Positions 52,601 through 60,608 of a stretch of DNA of 64,000 nt are shown one piece after another (positions within the stretch are counted from its first letter, which is position 1; each line of letters starts with the position of its first letter). Origin of the DNA: Actinacidiphila guanduensis (GTDB lineage: Bacteria; Actinomycetota; Actinomycetes; Streptomycetales; Streptomycetaceae). Position numbers and translations under genes: made by a program. The stretch spans positions 1 through 64,000 of the forward strand of contig NZ_FNIE01000013.1 in assembly GCF_900103985.1 (NCBI RefSeq), written 5' to 3'. The notes beneath the pieces are model-generated. The model saw only the letters and a program-made list of their open reading frames with translations, was not told where the DNA came from and ran no database searches.

Positions 52601-53477
52601 CGACGGCTACCAGCAGGCCGCCGTCGGGCTCTCGCGGCTGCGCGCCCTGATGCGCACACCCACCGGCACACCGGTCGCCGAACACCCGCTGCCGGTCGGG
52701 CCGATCAGGGGCGAGGTCGTCCTCGACGGCGTCTCCTTCGCCTACGCCGGCGGCGGCCAGGAGGTACTGCACGCGGTGGACCTGCGGATCGCGCCCGGCG
52801 AGACCGTCGCGCTGGTGGGCGCCACCGGTGCGGGCAAGTCCACGGTCATGAAGCTCATCGCCCGCTTCTACGACCCCACGTCGGGCTCCGTCCGGGTGGA
52901 CGGCCACGACCTGCGCGAGCTGGACCTGGCCGGGTACCGGCGGCGGCTCGGGGTGGTGCCGCAGGAGGCCCACTTGTTCAGCGGTACCGTCCGCGACGCC
53001 ATCGCCTACGGGCGGCCCGAGGCCGGCGACGCCGAGGTGGAGGCCGCGGCGCGCCGGGTCGGCGCCCACGAGATGATCGCCGGCCTGCCGCTGGGATACC
53101 TGCAGCCGGTCGGCGAGCGGGGGCGCAACCTGTCGGCGGGACAGCGGCAGTTGCTCGCGCTGGCCCGGGCCGAACTCGTCGATCCCGACGTACTGCTGCT
53201 CGACGAGGCGACCGCCTCGCTCGACCTCGCGACCGAGGCGCGGGTCACCGCCGCGACCGAGGCGCTGAGCCGCCGCCGCACCACCCTCGTCGTCGCGCAC
53301 CGGCTCACCACCGCGGCCCGCGCGGACCGGGTGATCGTCCTGGACCACGGCACCGTGGTGGAGAGCGGCACCCACGCCGCTCTCCTCGCCGCCGCGGGGC
53401 CCTACCGACGACTCTGGGACGCCTTCCGCCACCAGGGCGCTGCCGCTACGGTGGACCAGCTCAGCGACTCCTTTTGA
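49608..53477 (+). CDS. ABC exporter, two complete half-transporters fused in one chain
   Basis: A 1289-residue protein arranged membrane domain - ATPase - linker - membrane domain - ATPase. First ATPase: Walker A GPAGSGKST (398-406), signature LSGGQ (502-506), Walker B then DD (526-527) where the second residue is normally glutamate. Second ATPase: GATGAGKST (1071-1079), signature LSAGQ (1175-1179), Walker B followed by E1200. This is the heterodimeric type with one degenerate site. Such exporters move lipids, drugs or peptides; the substrate is unknown. GTG 49608 overlaps the upstream ORF stop. Confidence 0.9.
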   Translation: MTGRTGREKADPPVSSAEESAASPSPRNPGQDGAGWVRRLGGYCMRHRVDVYLSFGAAMTAAVATAILPLVLRHVVDRVADGRTGALTLWTAVLAGLGAIRFAAGFTRRFTAGRLSLGVQYDLRNDAFAALLRLGGAQQDSLRTGQIVSRSISDITLIQTLLQFLPNMAGNVLMFLVSLAFMAWLSPMLTLVALVVGPLLWLIALRSRRDLFPANWHAQQQAAEVASGVEATVTGVRVVKGFGQEQRELAGLEERVRRLFASRLRVVRCTSRYNPALQAVPALGQVAVLALGGWLALHGRISLGTFLAFTSYLGSLVTPVRQVATLLTVWQQARAGTERVLEVVDEQPAIADRPGAGTLPDRPPTLSWQDVTFGYGRTPLLDGFSLDIAAGETVALIGPAGSGKSTAAALLPRFYDTAAGRVLIGGHDVRDLTLDSLRSRIGFVFEDSVLLSDTVRANIAYGRPDATEEEIRAAARVARADEFVDRLPQGWDTVVGEQGLTLSGGQRQRVALARALLCDPVVLVLDDATSAIDARVEAEIHTALHDAVRRPTTLIIAHRRSTLELADRIAVLDGGRVVDTGTMDELRARSALFRSLLSAPEVPEPHPAPAGGSGESAAAAEPAAVTAHLWRHPDTADTGDAEGPNEAAALRAAQAVALSSATAGRGRGVLGSAPPTPELLAALARMPLRPADPKVPAERARAADPDFGLRPLLRPFRLPLALGLALVGLDALAQILLPVLVRHGVDAGVARHSGSVLLTAAGAAAAVVLADWAISVAQLRTTGRTGERLLYTLRVKTFAQLQRLGLDYYERELGGRIMTRMTTDVDALSSFLQTGLITAVVSLLTVLGVLVTLLVIDAGLALVLLAALPLLAAGTVVFRRHSVPAYHEARERVSAVNAALQENVTAIRVTQAFRRESRNARDFAALAWSFRDSRLRAQRYIATFFPFVEFLGVVATACVLAVGAGQVRSGTLTAGTLIAFLLYVDLFFSPIQQFSQVFDGYQQAAVGLSRLRALMRTPTGTPVAEHPLPVGPIRGEVVLDGVSFAYAGGGQEVLHAVDLRIAPGETVALVGATGAGKSTVMKLIARFYDPTSGSVRVDGHDLRELDLAGYRRRLGVVPQEAHLFSGTVRDAIAYGRPEAGDAEVEAAARRVGAHEMIAGLPLGYLQPVGERGRNLSAGQRQLLALARAELVDPDVLLLDEATASLDLATEARVTAATEALSRRRTTLVVAHRLTTAARADRVIVLDHGTVVESGTHAALLAAAGPYRRLWDAFRHQGAAATVDQLSDSF

Positions 53478-53513
53478 GCGGGGAGGGTTCCTCGCCGCGG
53501 GGGTTCCGCGCGT

Positions 53514-53702
53514 TCCCGGCCGCGGGCCGGTCGGTGGTTGCTCGCGCAGTTCCTCCCCCAGAGCTTCGCCTGGGAGGTACCCCCAGCGCCCCTTCGGCGT
53601 CGCGTGTGCCCCGATCTCGCCGTTTCCGGCCGCGGGCCGGTCGGTGGTTGCTCGCGCGATTTCTCCCCCGGAGCTTCGGCTGGGAGGTACCCCCGGTGCC
53701 CC
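53514..53702. repeat. tandem intergenic repeat, 80 bp with 110-bp period
   Basis: CCGGCCGCGGGCCGGTCGG and the following 60 bases occur from 53514 and again from 53623, including the hairpin repeat CTCCCCC...GGGAGGTACCCCC at 53553-53585 and 53663-53695. The repeats fill the gap between the ABC gene and a convergent monooxygenase gene and may terminate both transcripts. Confidence 0.75.
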
Positions 53703-53763
53703 TGTGGGGGCTTGCCTTTGGGGCGCGGGGGTTGGGGGCGTCGGTGGGGAACCGTGTGGGGGG

Positions 53764-54960
53764 TCAGGGGGTTCGGGCGGACCAGGCGGATGCCAGGAGG
53801 GACTGGGAGCGGACGCGGTCCTCGTGGGAGTGGGTGATCGTGGTGAGGAGCAACTCGTCGGCCTGGGTGGCGGCCTGGAGCGCGCGCAGGCGGGCGACCA
53901 CGGTCTCGGGAGAGCCCACGAACTGCGTGCGGACGCGGTCCTCGACCAGCGCCCGCTCCTGCGGTGTCCACGCGTGCTGCGCGGCCTCCTCGGGCGAGGG
54001 GAAGGGGATCGCGCCGCGCCCGGAGCGGATGCTGTGCACCCACAGCCCGTACGGCGAGGCGAGGTGCCGGGCGGTGGCGTCGTCCTCGGCGACGACGACG
54101 TCCGCGGACACCAGCACGTAGGGCCGGTCGAGCACCTTGGACGGCACGAAGGCCGCCCGGTAGGCCTCCACCGCCTCCAGCACGGCCGCCGGGCTGACGT
54201 GGTAGTTCGCCCCGAACGGCAGGCCGAGCGCGCCCGCGGCCTGGGCGCTGGCCCCCGCGCTGCTGCCGAGCACCCACAGCTGGAGGTCGGCGCCCTCGCC
54301 GGGCAGCGCGCGGGCGGGCAGGCCGTCGGCGGTGCGCAGGTCGCCGCGGATCAGCGCCTGGATCGTCTCCACCTGCTCGCGGTAGTCCGGCACCTCGGCC
54401 CCGGGGTAGTGCACCAGCTCGGTGTAGCGGGCGAGCAGCGGCGAGCCGATCAGCTGGGAGAAGTCGAACGGCTTGGGGATCAGCAGCCCCTCGGGCGTGG
54501 TCCGCTCCTCGGTGTGCCGGGGCGCCACCCGGCCGGCGGCGGCCGGGTCTGCCGGGCCGCCGTCCGCCGCCGGCTTCGGCTTGCGGAAGCCGGTACGGCC
54601 CAGGCCCAGGTCGATCCGGCCGGGGAAGAGCGCGTCCAGCAGGCCGAACTCCTCGACCACCGACAAGGCGGTGCGGTGTCCGAGCTGCACCGCGCCCGAG
54701 CCGACCCGTATCCGCTCGGTCCGCGAGGCCACCAACTGGATGAGCAGGGCGGGGGAGATGCCCGCGACACCGGTGGCCAGGTGGTGCTCGGCGAGCCAGT
54801 AGCGGGCGTAGCCGGCGGCCTCGGCGTGCTGGGCGAGGTCCACGGTGTTGCGCAGCGCCTGCGCCGGGGTGGAGCCGGAGCTGATCGGCGACAGGTCGAG
54901 CACCGACAGCGGCACCGGGCCGGTGCGGGGGCCGTCGGGGAGCGGGAACTGCGGGCTCAT
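53764..54960 (-). CDS. LLM-class flavin-dependent oxidoreductase (luciferase-like)
   Basis: A 398-residue flavin enzyme of the bacterial luciferase group, last of four on this strand. VPLSVLDLSPISSG at the N-terminus, then YWLAEHHLATGVAG and LGHRTALSVVEEFGLLDALFPGRIDLGLGR identify the luciferase-like barrel. Relatives oxidise small molecules with FMNH2. The start overlaps the stop of the upstream gene (ATGA). Confidence 0.87.
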   Translation of the reverse strand: MSPQFPLPDGPRTGPVPLSVLDLSPISSGSTPAQALRNTVDLAQHAEAAGYARYWLAEHHLATGVAGISPALLIQLVASRTERIRVGSGAVQLGHRTALSVVEEFGLLDALFPGRIDLGLGRTGFRKPKPAADGGPADPAAAGRVAPRHTEERTTPEGLLIPKPFDFSQLIGSPLLARYTELVHYPGAEVPDYREQVETIQALIRGDLRTADGLPARALPGEGADLQLWVLGSSAGASAQAAGALGLPFGANYHVSPAAVLEAVEAYRAAFVPSKVLDRPYVLVSADVVVAEDDATARHLASPYGLWVHSIRSGRGAIPFPSPEEAAQHAWTPQERALVEDRVRTQFVGSPETVVARLRALQAATQADELLLTTITHSHEDRVRSQSLLASAWSARTP

Positions 54961-56093
54961 CGGGTGCCGCCTTCCTGGGATGCGGGAGCCGCGGGCTGCG
55001 CGGGCGCGGCCGGTACGGACGGCCGCTCCGTGGGGCTGAGGGGGGCCGGGCCCCAGGGCCACGGCGGGTCGGGGATCTCCTTGCGCAGCACCGGCGCGAT
55101 CTCGGACTGGAAGAGCTCCAGTGCCGAGCGGTGCTGCGCCGCCGTCAGGCCGCTCGCGTCCGCGTGCAGATGGAGCACGGTGTGCCCGAACTGCTCGTGG
55201 TAGCGATGGACCTTCTCCACGATCTGCTGCGGACTGCCGATCAGCGCCGAGCTGCGCTCCACGAAGTCCTCGAGGGTGGGGAAGACCGGCTGCAGGCCGA
55301 GCCGCCGCTGGAAGGCCAGGGTGCCCTCGAAGACCGGCCGGTAGGCCGCCAGCGCCTCCTGCGAGGTGCGGGCCGCGTAGTAGCCCGCGGTGCCGGCGCC
55401 CACCGCGGCCAGCGCCGGGTCGTGCCCGTAGTGCGCCCACCGCTCCCGGTAGTGGCGGACCAACTCGGCGTACGGCTCGATGGGGTTGGTGACGTTCGCC
55501 GAGAACAGCGGGTCGCCGTAGCGGGCGGCCAGGTCCACCGACTCGCGGCTGGTGGCGCTGCCGTGCCAGATCCGGATGGGCTGCTGCAGCGGGCGCGGCC
55601 ACACCTCGGCGTTCTCCAGCGCGGGCCGGAAGCGCGGGCTCGCCGTCACCGTGTCCTGCCGCCAGATCCGCCGGAAGAGCTCGTAGCTCTCGGCGTTGCG
55701 GTCCCACTGGTCCTCCGCGGTCACCGAGAACAGCTCGCGCTGCGCCGAGCCGTTGCCCTTGCCGATGATCAGCTCCAGCCGGCCGCCGGAGAGGTGGTCG
55801 AGGGTGGCGTAGTCCTCGAAGGCGCGCACCGGGTCGAGCAGGCTGAGCGTGGTGACGGCGGTGAAGAGCCGGATACGGGAGGTCAGCGCCGCGATGTGGC
55901 TGAGCACCACCGGCGGCGAGGAGGAGATGAACGGCCGCTCGTGCCGCTCGCCGACACCGAAACCGTCGAAACCCAGCTCCTCGGCGAGCAGCGCGTTGTC
56001 GACCACCTCACGGAACCGGTCGGCGGTGGGGACCTGCACGCCCGTCACCGGGTCGGGCGCGTGCACGATGAGCGTGATGGCGAGGAACCTCAC
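54957..56093 (-). CDS. LLM-class flavin-dependent monooxygenase
   Basis: A 378-residue luciferase-like enzyme: AEELGFDGFGVGERHERPF, then SPPVVLSHIAALTSRIRLFTAVTTLSLLDPVRAFEDYATLDHLSGGRLELIIGKGN in the barrel. It should use reduced flavin to oxidise an organic substrate, perhaps an organosulfur compound given the neighbours. GTG 56093 has AGGAGGAGG upstream and overlaps the upstream stop (GTGA). Confidence 0.87.
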   Translation of the reverse strand: MRFLAITLIVHAPDPVTGVQVPTADRFREVVDNALLAEELGFDGFGVGERHERPFISSSPPVVLSHIAALTSRIRLFTAVTTLSLLDPVRAFEDYATLDHLSGGRLELIIGKGNGSAQRELFSVTAEDQWDRNAESYELFRRIWRQDTVTASPRFRPALENAEVWPRPLQQPIRIWHGSATSRESVDLAARYGDPLFSANVTNPIEPYAELVRHYRERWAHYGHDPALAAVGAGTAGYYAARTSQEALAAYRPVFEGTLAFQRRLGLQPVFPTLEDFVERSSALIGSPQQIVEKVHRYHEQFGHTVLHLHADASGLTAAQHRSALELFQSEIAPVLRKEIPDPPWPWGPAPLSPTERPSVPAAPAQPAAPASQEGGTR

Positions 56094-57484
56094 GACGCCT
56101 CCTCCTGCCGCTCGCCCGGCTGCGGGGTGCGCAGGCCCAGGTGGTCGCGCAGGGTGGTGCCCTCGTACTCGGTGCGGAAGACCCCGCGCTCCTGCAGCAG
56201 CGGCACCACCTTGTCGGCGAACTCGTCCAGCCCGCCGGGGGTGATGTGCGGCACCAGGATGAAGCCGTCGCTGGCGTCGGCCTGCACGTACTCGTCGATG
56301 GTGCGGGCCACGGTGGCGGGCGAGCCGACGAAGACCTGGCGGGCGCTGGTCCTGATGATCACCTCGCGGATCGAGAGGTTCTCGGCGGCGGCCAGTTCGC
56401 GCCACTCGCGGGCGACGGCCAGCGGGTCGCGCACCTGCCGCACGCTGGCCCGGCCGCGCGCCACGGTGTGCTCGCCCGGGTCCGGGTCGATCTCCGGCAG
56501 CGGCCCCTCGGGGTCGTAGGCCGACAGGTCCCGGTTCCACACCTGCTCCAGCAGTTTGATCGCCGTCTGGCCGCTGACCTGCGCCCGGCGCACCTCGTGC
56601 GCCCGCTCGGCGGCCTCCTCGTCGGTGTCGCCGAGGACGAAGGTGGCCGCGGGCAGGATCAGCAGGTCCCGCGAGGTGCGGCCGTAGGCCGCGAGCCGGC
56701 GCTTGACGTCCCGGTAGAACGCCTGGCCGTCCGCCAGTCGGGCGTGCCGGCTGAAGATGGCGTCGGCGGAGCGGGCGGCGAACTCCCGGCCCTCGTCGGA
56801 GTCCCCGGCCTGGAAGATCACCGGCCGGCCCTGCGGGCTGCGCGGCACATTGAAGCGGCCCTCGATGGAGAAGTGGTCGTCCTTGTGCTTGAAGGCGCCG
56901 GCCGCGGGGTCGGACAGGAAGCGGCCGGAGGCCTTGTCGGCCACGATCTCGTCGCCCCGCCAGGAGTCGAACAGCTCCTTGGCGGTGGACAGGAACTGCT
57001 CGGCCCGCGTGTAGCGCTCCTCGCGCGGCAGGAAGCCGCCGCGCCGGAAGTTCTCGCCGGTGAAGGCGTCCCATGAGGTGACGACGTTCCAGGCGGCGCG
57101 GCCCGCCGACAGGTGGTCCAGGCTGGCGAACTGCCGGGCCACCTCGTAGGGCTCGTTGAAGGTGGAGTTGATGGTGCCGGCCAGGCCGATGCGGCTGGTG
57201 ACGGCGGCGAGCGCGGCCAGCACCGTGAAGGTGTCGGGGCGGCCCACGACGTCCAGGTCGTAGATCAACCCGCCCTGTTCGCGCAGCCGCAGGCCCTCGG
57301 CGAGGAAGAGGAAGTCGAACTTCGCGCGTTCGGCGGTCTGCGCGAAGCGCCGGAAGGAGGCGAACTCGATGTGGCTGCCGGCCGCGGGGTCGCTCCACAC
57401 CGTGGTGTTGTTGACGCCGGGGAAGTGGGCCGCGAGGTGGATCTGCTTGGGGCGCCGCTGGTCGGCGCTGCTGGCGGTGGTCAT
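56090..57484 (-). CDS. NtaA/DmoA-family FMN-dependent monooxygenase
   Basis: A 464-residue enzyme in the NtaA/SnaA/DmoA (SoxA) group, longer than the other luciferase-like proteins. Key stretches are KQIHLAAHFPGVNNTTVW, FDFLFLAEGLRLRE, SRIGLAGTINSTFNEPYEVARQFASLDHLS and GRAAWNVVTSWD. Relatives oxidise nitrilotriacetate, dimethylsulfide or dibenzothiophene-type substrates. With the leader peptide upstream, scavenging of sulfur from organic compounds is the best guess. The downstream gene overlaps by four bases. Confidence 0.87.
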   Translation of the reverse strand: MTTASSADQRRPKQIHLAAHFPGVNNTTVWSDPAAGSHIEFASFRRFAQTAERAKFDFLFLAEGLRLREQGGLIYDLDVVGRPDTFTVLAALAAVTSRIGLAGTINSTFNEPYEVARQFASLDHLSAGRAAWNVVTSWDAFTGENFRRGGFLPREERYTRAEQFLSTAKELFDSWRGDEIVADKASGRFLSDPAAGAFKHKDDHFSIEGRFNVPRSPQGRPVIFQAGDSDEGREFAARSADAIFSRHARLADGQAFYRDVKRRLAAYGRTSRDLLILPAATFVLGDTDEEAAERAHEVRRAQVSGQTAIKLLEQVWNRDLSAYDPEGPLPEIDPDPGEHTVARGRASVRQVRDPLAVAREWRELAAAENLSIREVIIRTSARQVFVGSPATVARTIDEYVQADASDGFILVPHITPGGLDEFADKVVPLLQERGVFRTEYEGTTLRDHLGLRTPQPGERQEEAS

Positions 57485-57503
57485 GGCGTGGCGGTCCTCC
57501 GGC

Positions 57504-58775
57504 TCAGGCGCGGGCGGCGGCGGTGGCGTAGCGGTTGGCGGGGCGGGGCAGGCCGAGCAGCCCGCGCAGGGTCGCGGCCTCGTACGACCGGCGGAAGGCG
57601 CCGCGCCGCTGGAGTTCGGGCACCAGGCCGCGGGTGATCGCCTTCAGGTCGCGGTCGGCGTCGGCCGGGCGCAGCCGGAAGCCGGTCAGGCCCGCGGCCC
57701 GCAGGTCCAGCAGCAGGTCGGCCAGGCCGCGCGGGGTGCCGGCGAAGACGGGCGCGTCGCTGGTGTACGGCTCGTCCAGCAGGCCGTCCAGCCGCTCACG
57801 GCGGGCCTGGGCGGCGCCGGCGTCCTCGTCGAGGAAGACCAGCACGTCGCCGAAGACGTGCAGGCGCTCCGCCGACCGTCCGGCCTCCTGCTGCTCCTGC
57901 CGGATCTCGGCGACGATCCGGGCGGCGTGCCCGGCGTCCTGCGGCGTCACGAAGCCGATGTCGGCGGAGCGGGCCACCAGCCGGTAGGGCACCGAGGCGT
58001 GCGCGAGCGCGGCCACCGGCGGCTGCCCCTGCGGCGGGCGCGGGGTGATGGAGGGGCCCTTGACCTTGAAGAACCGGCCCTCGAAGTCGATGTAGTGCAG
58101 CTTGTCGCGGTCGATGAAGCGGCCGGTGGCGGCGTCGCGGATCTCCGCGTCGTCCTCCCAGCTGTCCCACAGCCGGCGCACCACCTCGACGTAGTCGGCG
58201 GCCTCGTCGAAGAGGTCGGCGATCAGCTGCTGCACCTGCGGGGCGTTGAAGTCCCGCTCCGGCAGCGGGGGGAACTCGCGGCGGCCGAAGTGCGCGGCCA
58301 CGTGCGGCTGCGGGGCGATCTGCACCCGCAGGCCCGCCCGGCCGGTGCTGACGTAGTCCAGCGTGGCGACCGCCTTCGACAGGTGGAAGGGCTCGGTGTG
58401 GGTGGCCACCAGGGTCGGCACCAGGCCGATCCGCTCGGTCAGCGGGGCGACCCGGGCCGCCACGAGCACCGCGTCGAGCCGGCCGCGCACCTGGTCGGTG
58501 CGGTCGTCGGGGGCGAAGGGGGAGGCGGACTGCGGCGCGAGGGAGTCCTCGAAGGTGACGAAGTCCAGCAGGCCGCGCTCGGCCTCCCGCACCGCGTCGG
58601 TCCAGTAGCCGGCGTCGAACAGCTCGCGCGGGCGTGCGTCCGGTTCCCGCCAGGCGGCCGGGTGCCAGCCGGCGTCCTGGAGCGCGACGGCGAGGTGCAG
58701 CGGCCCGTCCGCGGGGTCGGGGCCGCCGGCGGCGGAGGGGTCGGAATCGGGGGAGGAAGCGGAGGTTTCGGACAT
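57504..58775 (-). CDS. LLM-class flavin-dependent oxidoreductase (first gene of the operon)
   Basis: A 423-residue luciferase-like enzyme with a low-complexity N-terminus of about 30 residues. LHLAVALQDAGWHPAAWRE, LLDFVTFEDSLAPQ, ERIGLVPTLVATHTEPFHLSKAVATLDYVSTGRAGLRVQ and AHFGRREFPPL are visible. ATG 58775 has GAAAGG upstream. It follows the leader-peptide ORF by about 135 bases and leads the four-gene monooxygenase operon (gaps: 19 bases, then two overlaps). Confidence 0.85.
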   Translation of the reverse strand: MSETSASSPDSDPSAAGGPDPADGPLHLAVALQDAGWHPAAWREPDARPRELFDAGYWTDAVREAERGLLDFVTFEDSLAPQSASPFAPDDRTDQVRGRLDAVLVAARVAPLTERIGLVPTLVATHTEPFHLSKAVATLDYVSTGRAGLRVQIAPQPHVAAHFGRREFPPLPERDFNAPQVQQLIADLFDEAADYVEVVRRLWDSWEDDAEIRDAATGRFIDRDKLHYIDFEGRFFKVKGPSITPRPPQGQPPVAALAHASVPYRLVARSADIGFVTPQDAGHAARIVAEIRQEQQEAGRSAERLHVFGDVLVFLDEDAGAAQARRERLDGLLDEPYTSDAPVFAGTPRGLADLLLDLRAAGLTGFRLRPADADRDLKAITRGLVPELQRRGAFRRSYEAATLRGLLGLPRPANRYATAAARA

Positions 58776-58910
58776 GCCCGTGGTGCCTTTCTCGTACGAC
58801 CGGAGGAAGGACGCGGCCGGGCGGCGCACGGGCCGGCCCGCGGGCGGGCAGGGGGGTGCGCGGGGTACGGCGGGCGGTACGGGTGCCGGCGGCGTCGCGG
58901 GGGAGTGCGG
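58776..58910 (-). promoter_or_regulatory. GC-rich leader between the leader peptide and monooxygenase operon
   Basis: About 135 bases rich in CGGGC-type inverted repeats, for instance CGGGCCGGCCCGCGGGCGGGC around 58828-58848. It is the place where an attenuation or anti-attenuation structure would be expected. No specific alternative folds can be assigned with confidence. Confidence 0.4.
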
Positions 58911-59132
58911 TCAGCCGCGACAGAGCGCGCCGGCCACCCGCTGGAGGTCGATGTGCTGGCGCCCGTACAGATGGACGAGCCGGCCGCGCCGGGTCAACGT
59001 GCGTACGGCGGCCGCCGGGAAGGTGGGAACGGTGCCTGCTGCGGCTGCGCCGGCGGTCCCCTCGGCGGGGACGGGGCCGGGCCTGCTGCCTGCCGGCACT
59101 GCCTCCACCCCCTGTCCGCACGAACCGTGCAC
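58911..59132 (-). CDS. leader peptide ORF upstream of the flavin monooxygenase operon
   Basis: The reading frame from GTG 59132 encodes 73 residues. Its C-terminal part, GRLVHLYGRQHIDLQRV followed by AGALC, matches the actinobacterial putative leader peptides with an RxHxDLxRxxxALC-type ending that I recall upstream of sulfur-metabolism genes. The promoter spacing supports a leaderless GTG at 59132; an internal TTG just before the conserved part is an alternative start. A function as a cysteine- or sulfur-responsive attenuator is inferred. Confidence 0.68.
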   Translation of the reverse strand: MHGSCGQGVEAVPAGSRPGPVPAEGTAGAAAAGTVPTFPAAAVRTLTRRGRLVHLYGRQHIDLQRVAGALCRG

Positions 59133-59140
59133 CTCCGTTG

Positions 59141-59169
59141 ACGCTAACTCCCCCCGCCGGGCCGCGCAA
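59141..59169 (-). promoter_or_regulatory. promoter of the leader peptide and monooxygenase operon
   Basis: On the minus strand TTGCGC (59169-59164) and TAGCGT (59146-59141) are 17 bases apart. The -10 box ends eight bases before GTG 59132, the pattern of a leaderless transcript. Confidence 0.65.
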
Positions 59170-59177
59170 TCCCCTCT

Positions 59178-60431
59178 TTACGGCGCGGACTCCTCTCCGG
59201 CGGTCCGGCTTCCCGCCGCGGGCGGGCGGCCCACCCGGGCGAGCCCCACGAGCGCCGCGGCCGCGAGGACGATGACGAACAGCGCGTAGACGCGGGTGGT
59301 GCCGATCAGGCCGCCGCCGTGCACGACGAGGAATCCGGCGGCCACGGCGGGCACGCCCATGCCGAGGTAGCAGACCACGAAGAGCACCGACAGCACGCCC
59401 GCGCGCTCGTGCGGCGCGGCGAGCGGGACGACGGTGCGCATGCCGCCCTGGAAGCCCGCGCCGAAGCCGACGCCGGCCGCGACGGCGCTGACGAAGAAGC
59501 CCGCGGTCGACGACGCCTCGACGGCCGCGAGCGTGCCGAGCGAACTCGCCGCCAGCAGCCCGGCGCCGAGGAGCATCACCGAGCGCGGCGGGGTCCGGTC
59601 CAGCGCGAGGGCGGTGAGCGAGGCGACGAAGGCCAGGACGAACAGCCCCGTCCCGCCCATCACCACGGACGTCGAGCCCGACAACTGCCGTACCAGCGCC
59701 GGCGCGAGCGAGCCGTAGAAGCCGGCGAGCGCCCACACGGCGAACAGCGCCGGCGCCGCCGCGAGCACCGGTCCGCGCAGGCCGCGCGGCAGCGCCAACT
59801 CCGGCACCAGAGCGGCCCGCAGCCCGGGCTTGCGGCCGACGGTCTCGGGCATCAGGGCGATCCCCGCGGCCTGCACGGCGAACACGCCGATGAGGAGCAC
59901 GTAGATCAGGTGCGTGGGCGCGGGCAGGTACTGGACGACCAGCCCGGACAGCAGCGCGCCGGCTCCGGTGCCCATGCCGGGCGCGGCGGTGTTCGCGCGG
60001 GTGCCGCGCACCCGGTCGATGTCGAGCATCGCCGCGCCGAGGGCGCCGAGCGCGCCGCCGGTGGCGATGCCCTGGAGCACCCGCCCCGCGAACAGCTCAC
60101 CGGTGCCGCCGGCCGTGGCGAACACGGCCATCGCGAGGATCTGGAGCGCGAGGGCGGCCAGCAGCACCGGCCGTCTGCCGAGGTGGTCGGAGAGGCGGCC
60201 CAGCACCAGCAGCGCCACCAGGACGGCGATCGCGTACACGCCGAAGACGACGGTGGTCGTGATCGGCGAGAAGTGCCACGCGGCCGCGTAGACCGCGTAG
60301 AGCGGCGTGGGCGCGCTCGACGAGGCCAGGAACGACACGACGATCGAGGCGAGGAGGAGCAGGCTCGCGGGGCCGGGAGTGCGCGGGGCGCGCAGGGCTT
60401 CGCCGCCGCGCCGGACGGTCTCGGTCGTCAC
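59178..60431 (-). CDS. MFS transporter
   Basis: A 417-residue exporter with twelve predicted membrane helices. The MFS motif LGRLSDHLGRRPVLL follows helix 2, and LGRVLQGIATGGALGALGAAMLD-like FAGRVLQGIATGG lies in helix 4. It resembles multidrug or sugar efflux proteins; the substrate is unknown. GTG 60431 is preferred over GTG 60446. It is divergent from the GlxA-type regulator, its likely controller. Confidence 0.86.
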   Translation of the reverse strand: MTTETVRRGGEALRAPRTPGPASLLLLASIVVSFLASSSAPTPLYAVYAAAWHFSPITTTVVFGVYAIAVLVALLVLGRLSDHLGRRPVLLAALALQILAMAVFATAGGTGELFAGRVLQGIATGGALGALGAAMLDIDRVRGTRANTAAPGMGTGAGALLSGLVVQYLPAPTHLIYVLLIGVFAVQAAGIALMPETVGRKPGLRAALVPELALPRGLRGPVLAAAPALFAVWALAGFYGSLAPALVRQLSGSTSVVMGGTGLFVLAFVASLTALALDRTPPRSVMLLGAGLLAASSLGTLAAVEASSTAGFFVSAVAAGVGFGAGFQGGMRTVVPLAAPHERAGVLSVLFVVCYLGMGVPAVAAGFLVVHGGGLIGTTRVYALFVIVLAAAALVGLARVGRPPAAGSRTAGEESAP

Positions 60432-60589
60432 AGGGCGCCCCCGCACACGGGACGGCGCAGGGCGCGGGGGTGAGGTCCGGCAAGGGGATCGGGCCTGGTG
60501 GAGGGATCGATTCCGGTCATGGCAACCAGGCTCGTTCCGGTGGCCGCGAAGGGCGAGTGGCAGATGTGCCCACTTCCGTTAGGATTCTG

Positions 60590-60608
60590 CCATGGAACGG
60601 AACCATGG
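60590..60608. promoter_or_regulatory. repeat overlapping the GlxA start (CCATGG twice)
   Basis: CCATGGAACGGAACCATGG carries the palindrome CCATGG twice, 13 bases apart. It follows the -10 box TAGGAT (60580-60585) and includes ATG 60605 of the regulator gene. It may be an operator or a coincidence of the start region. Confidence 0.4.
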
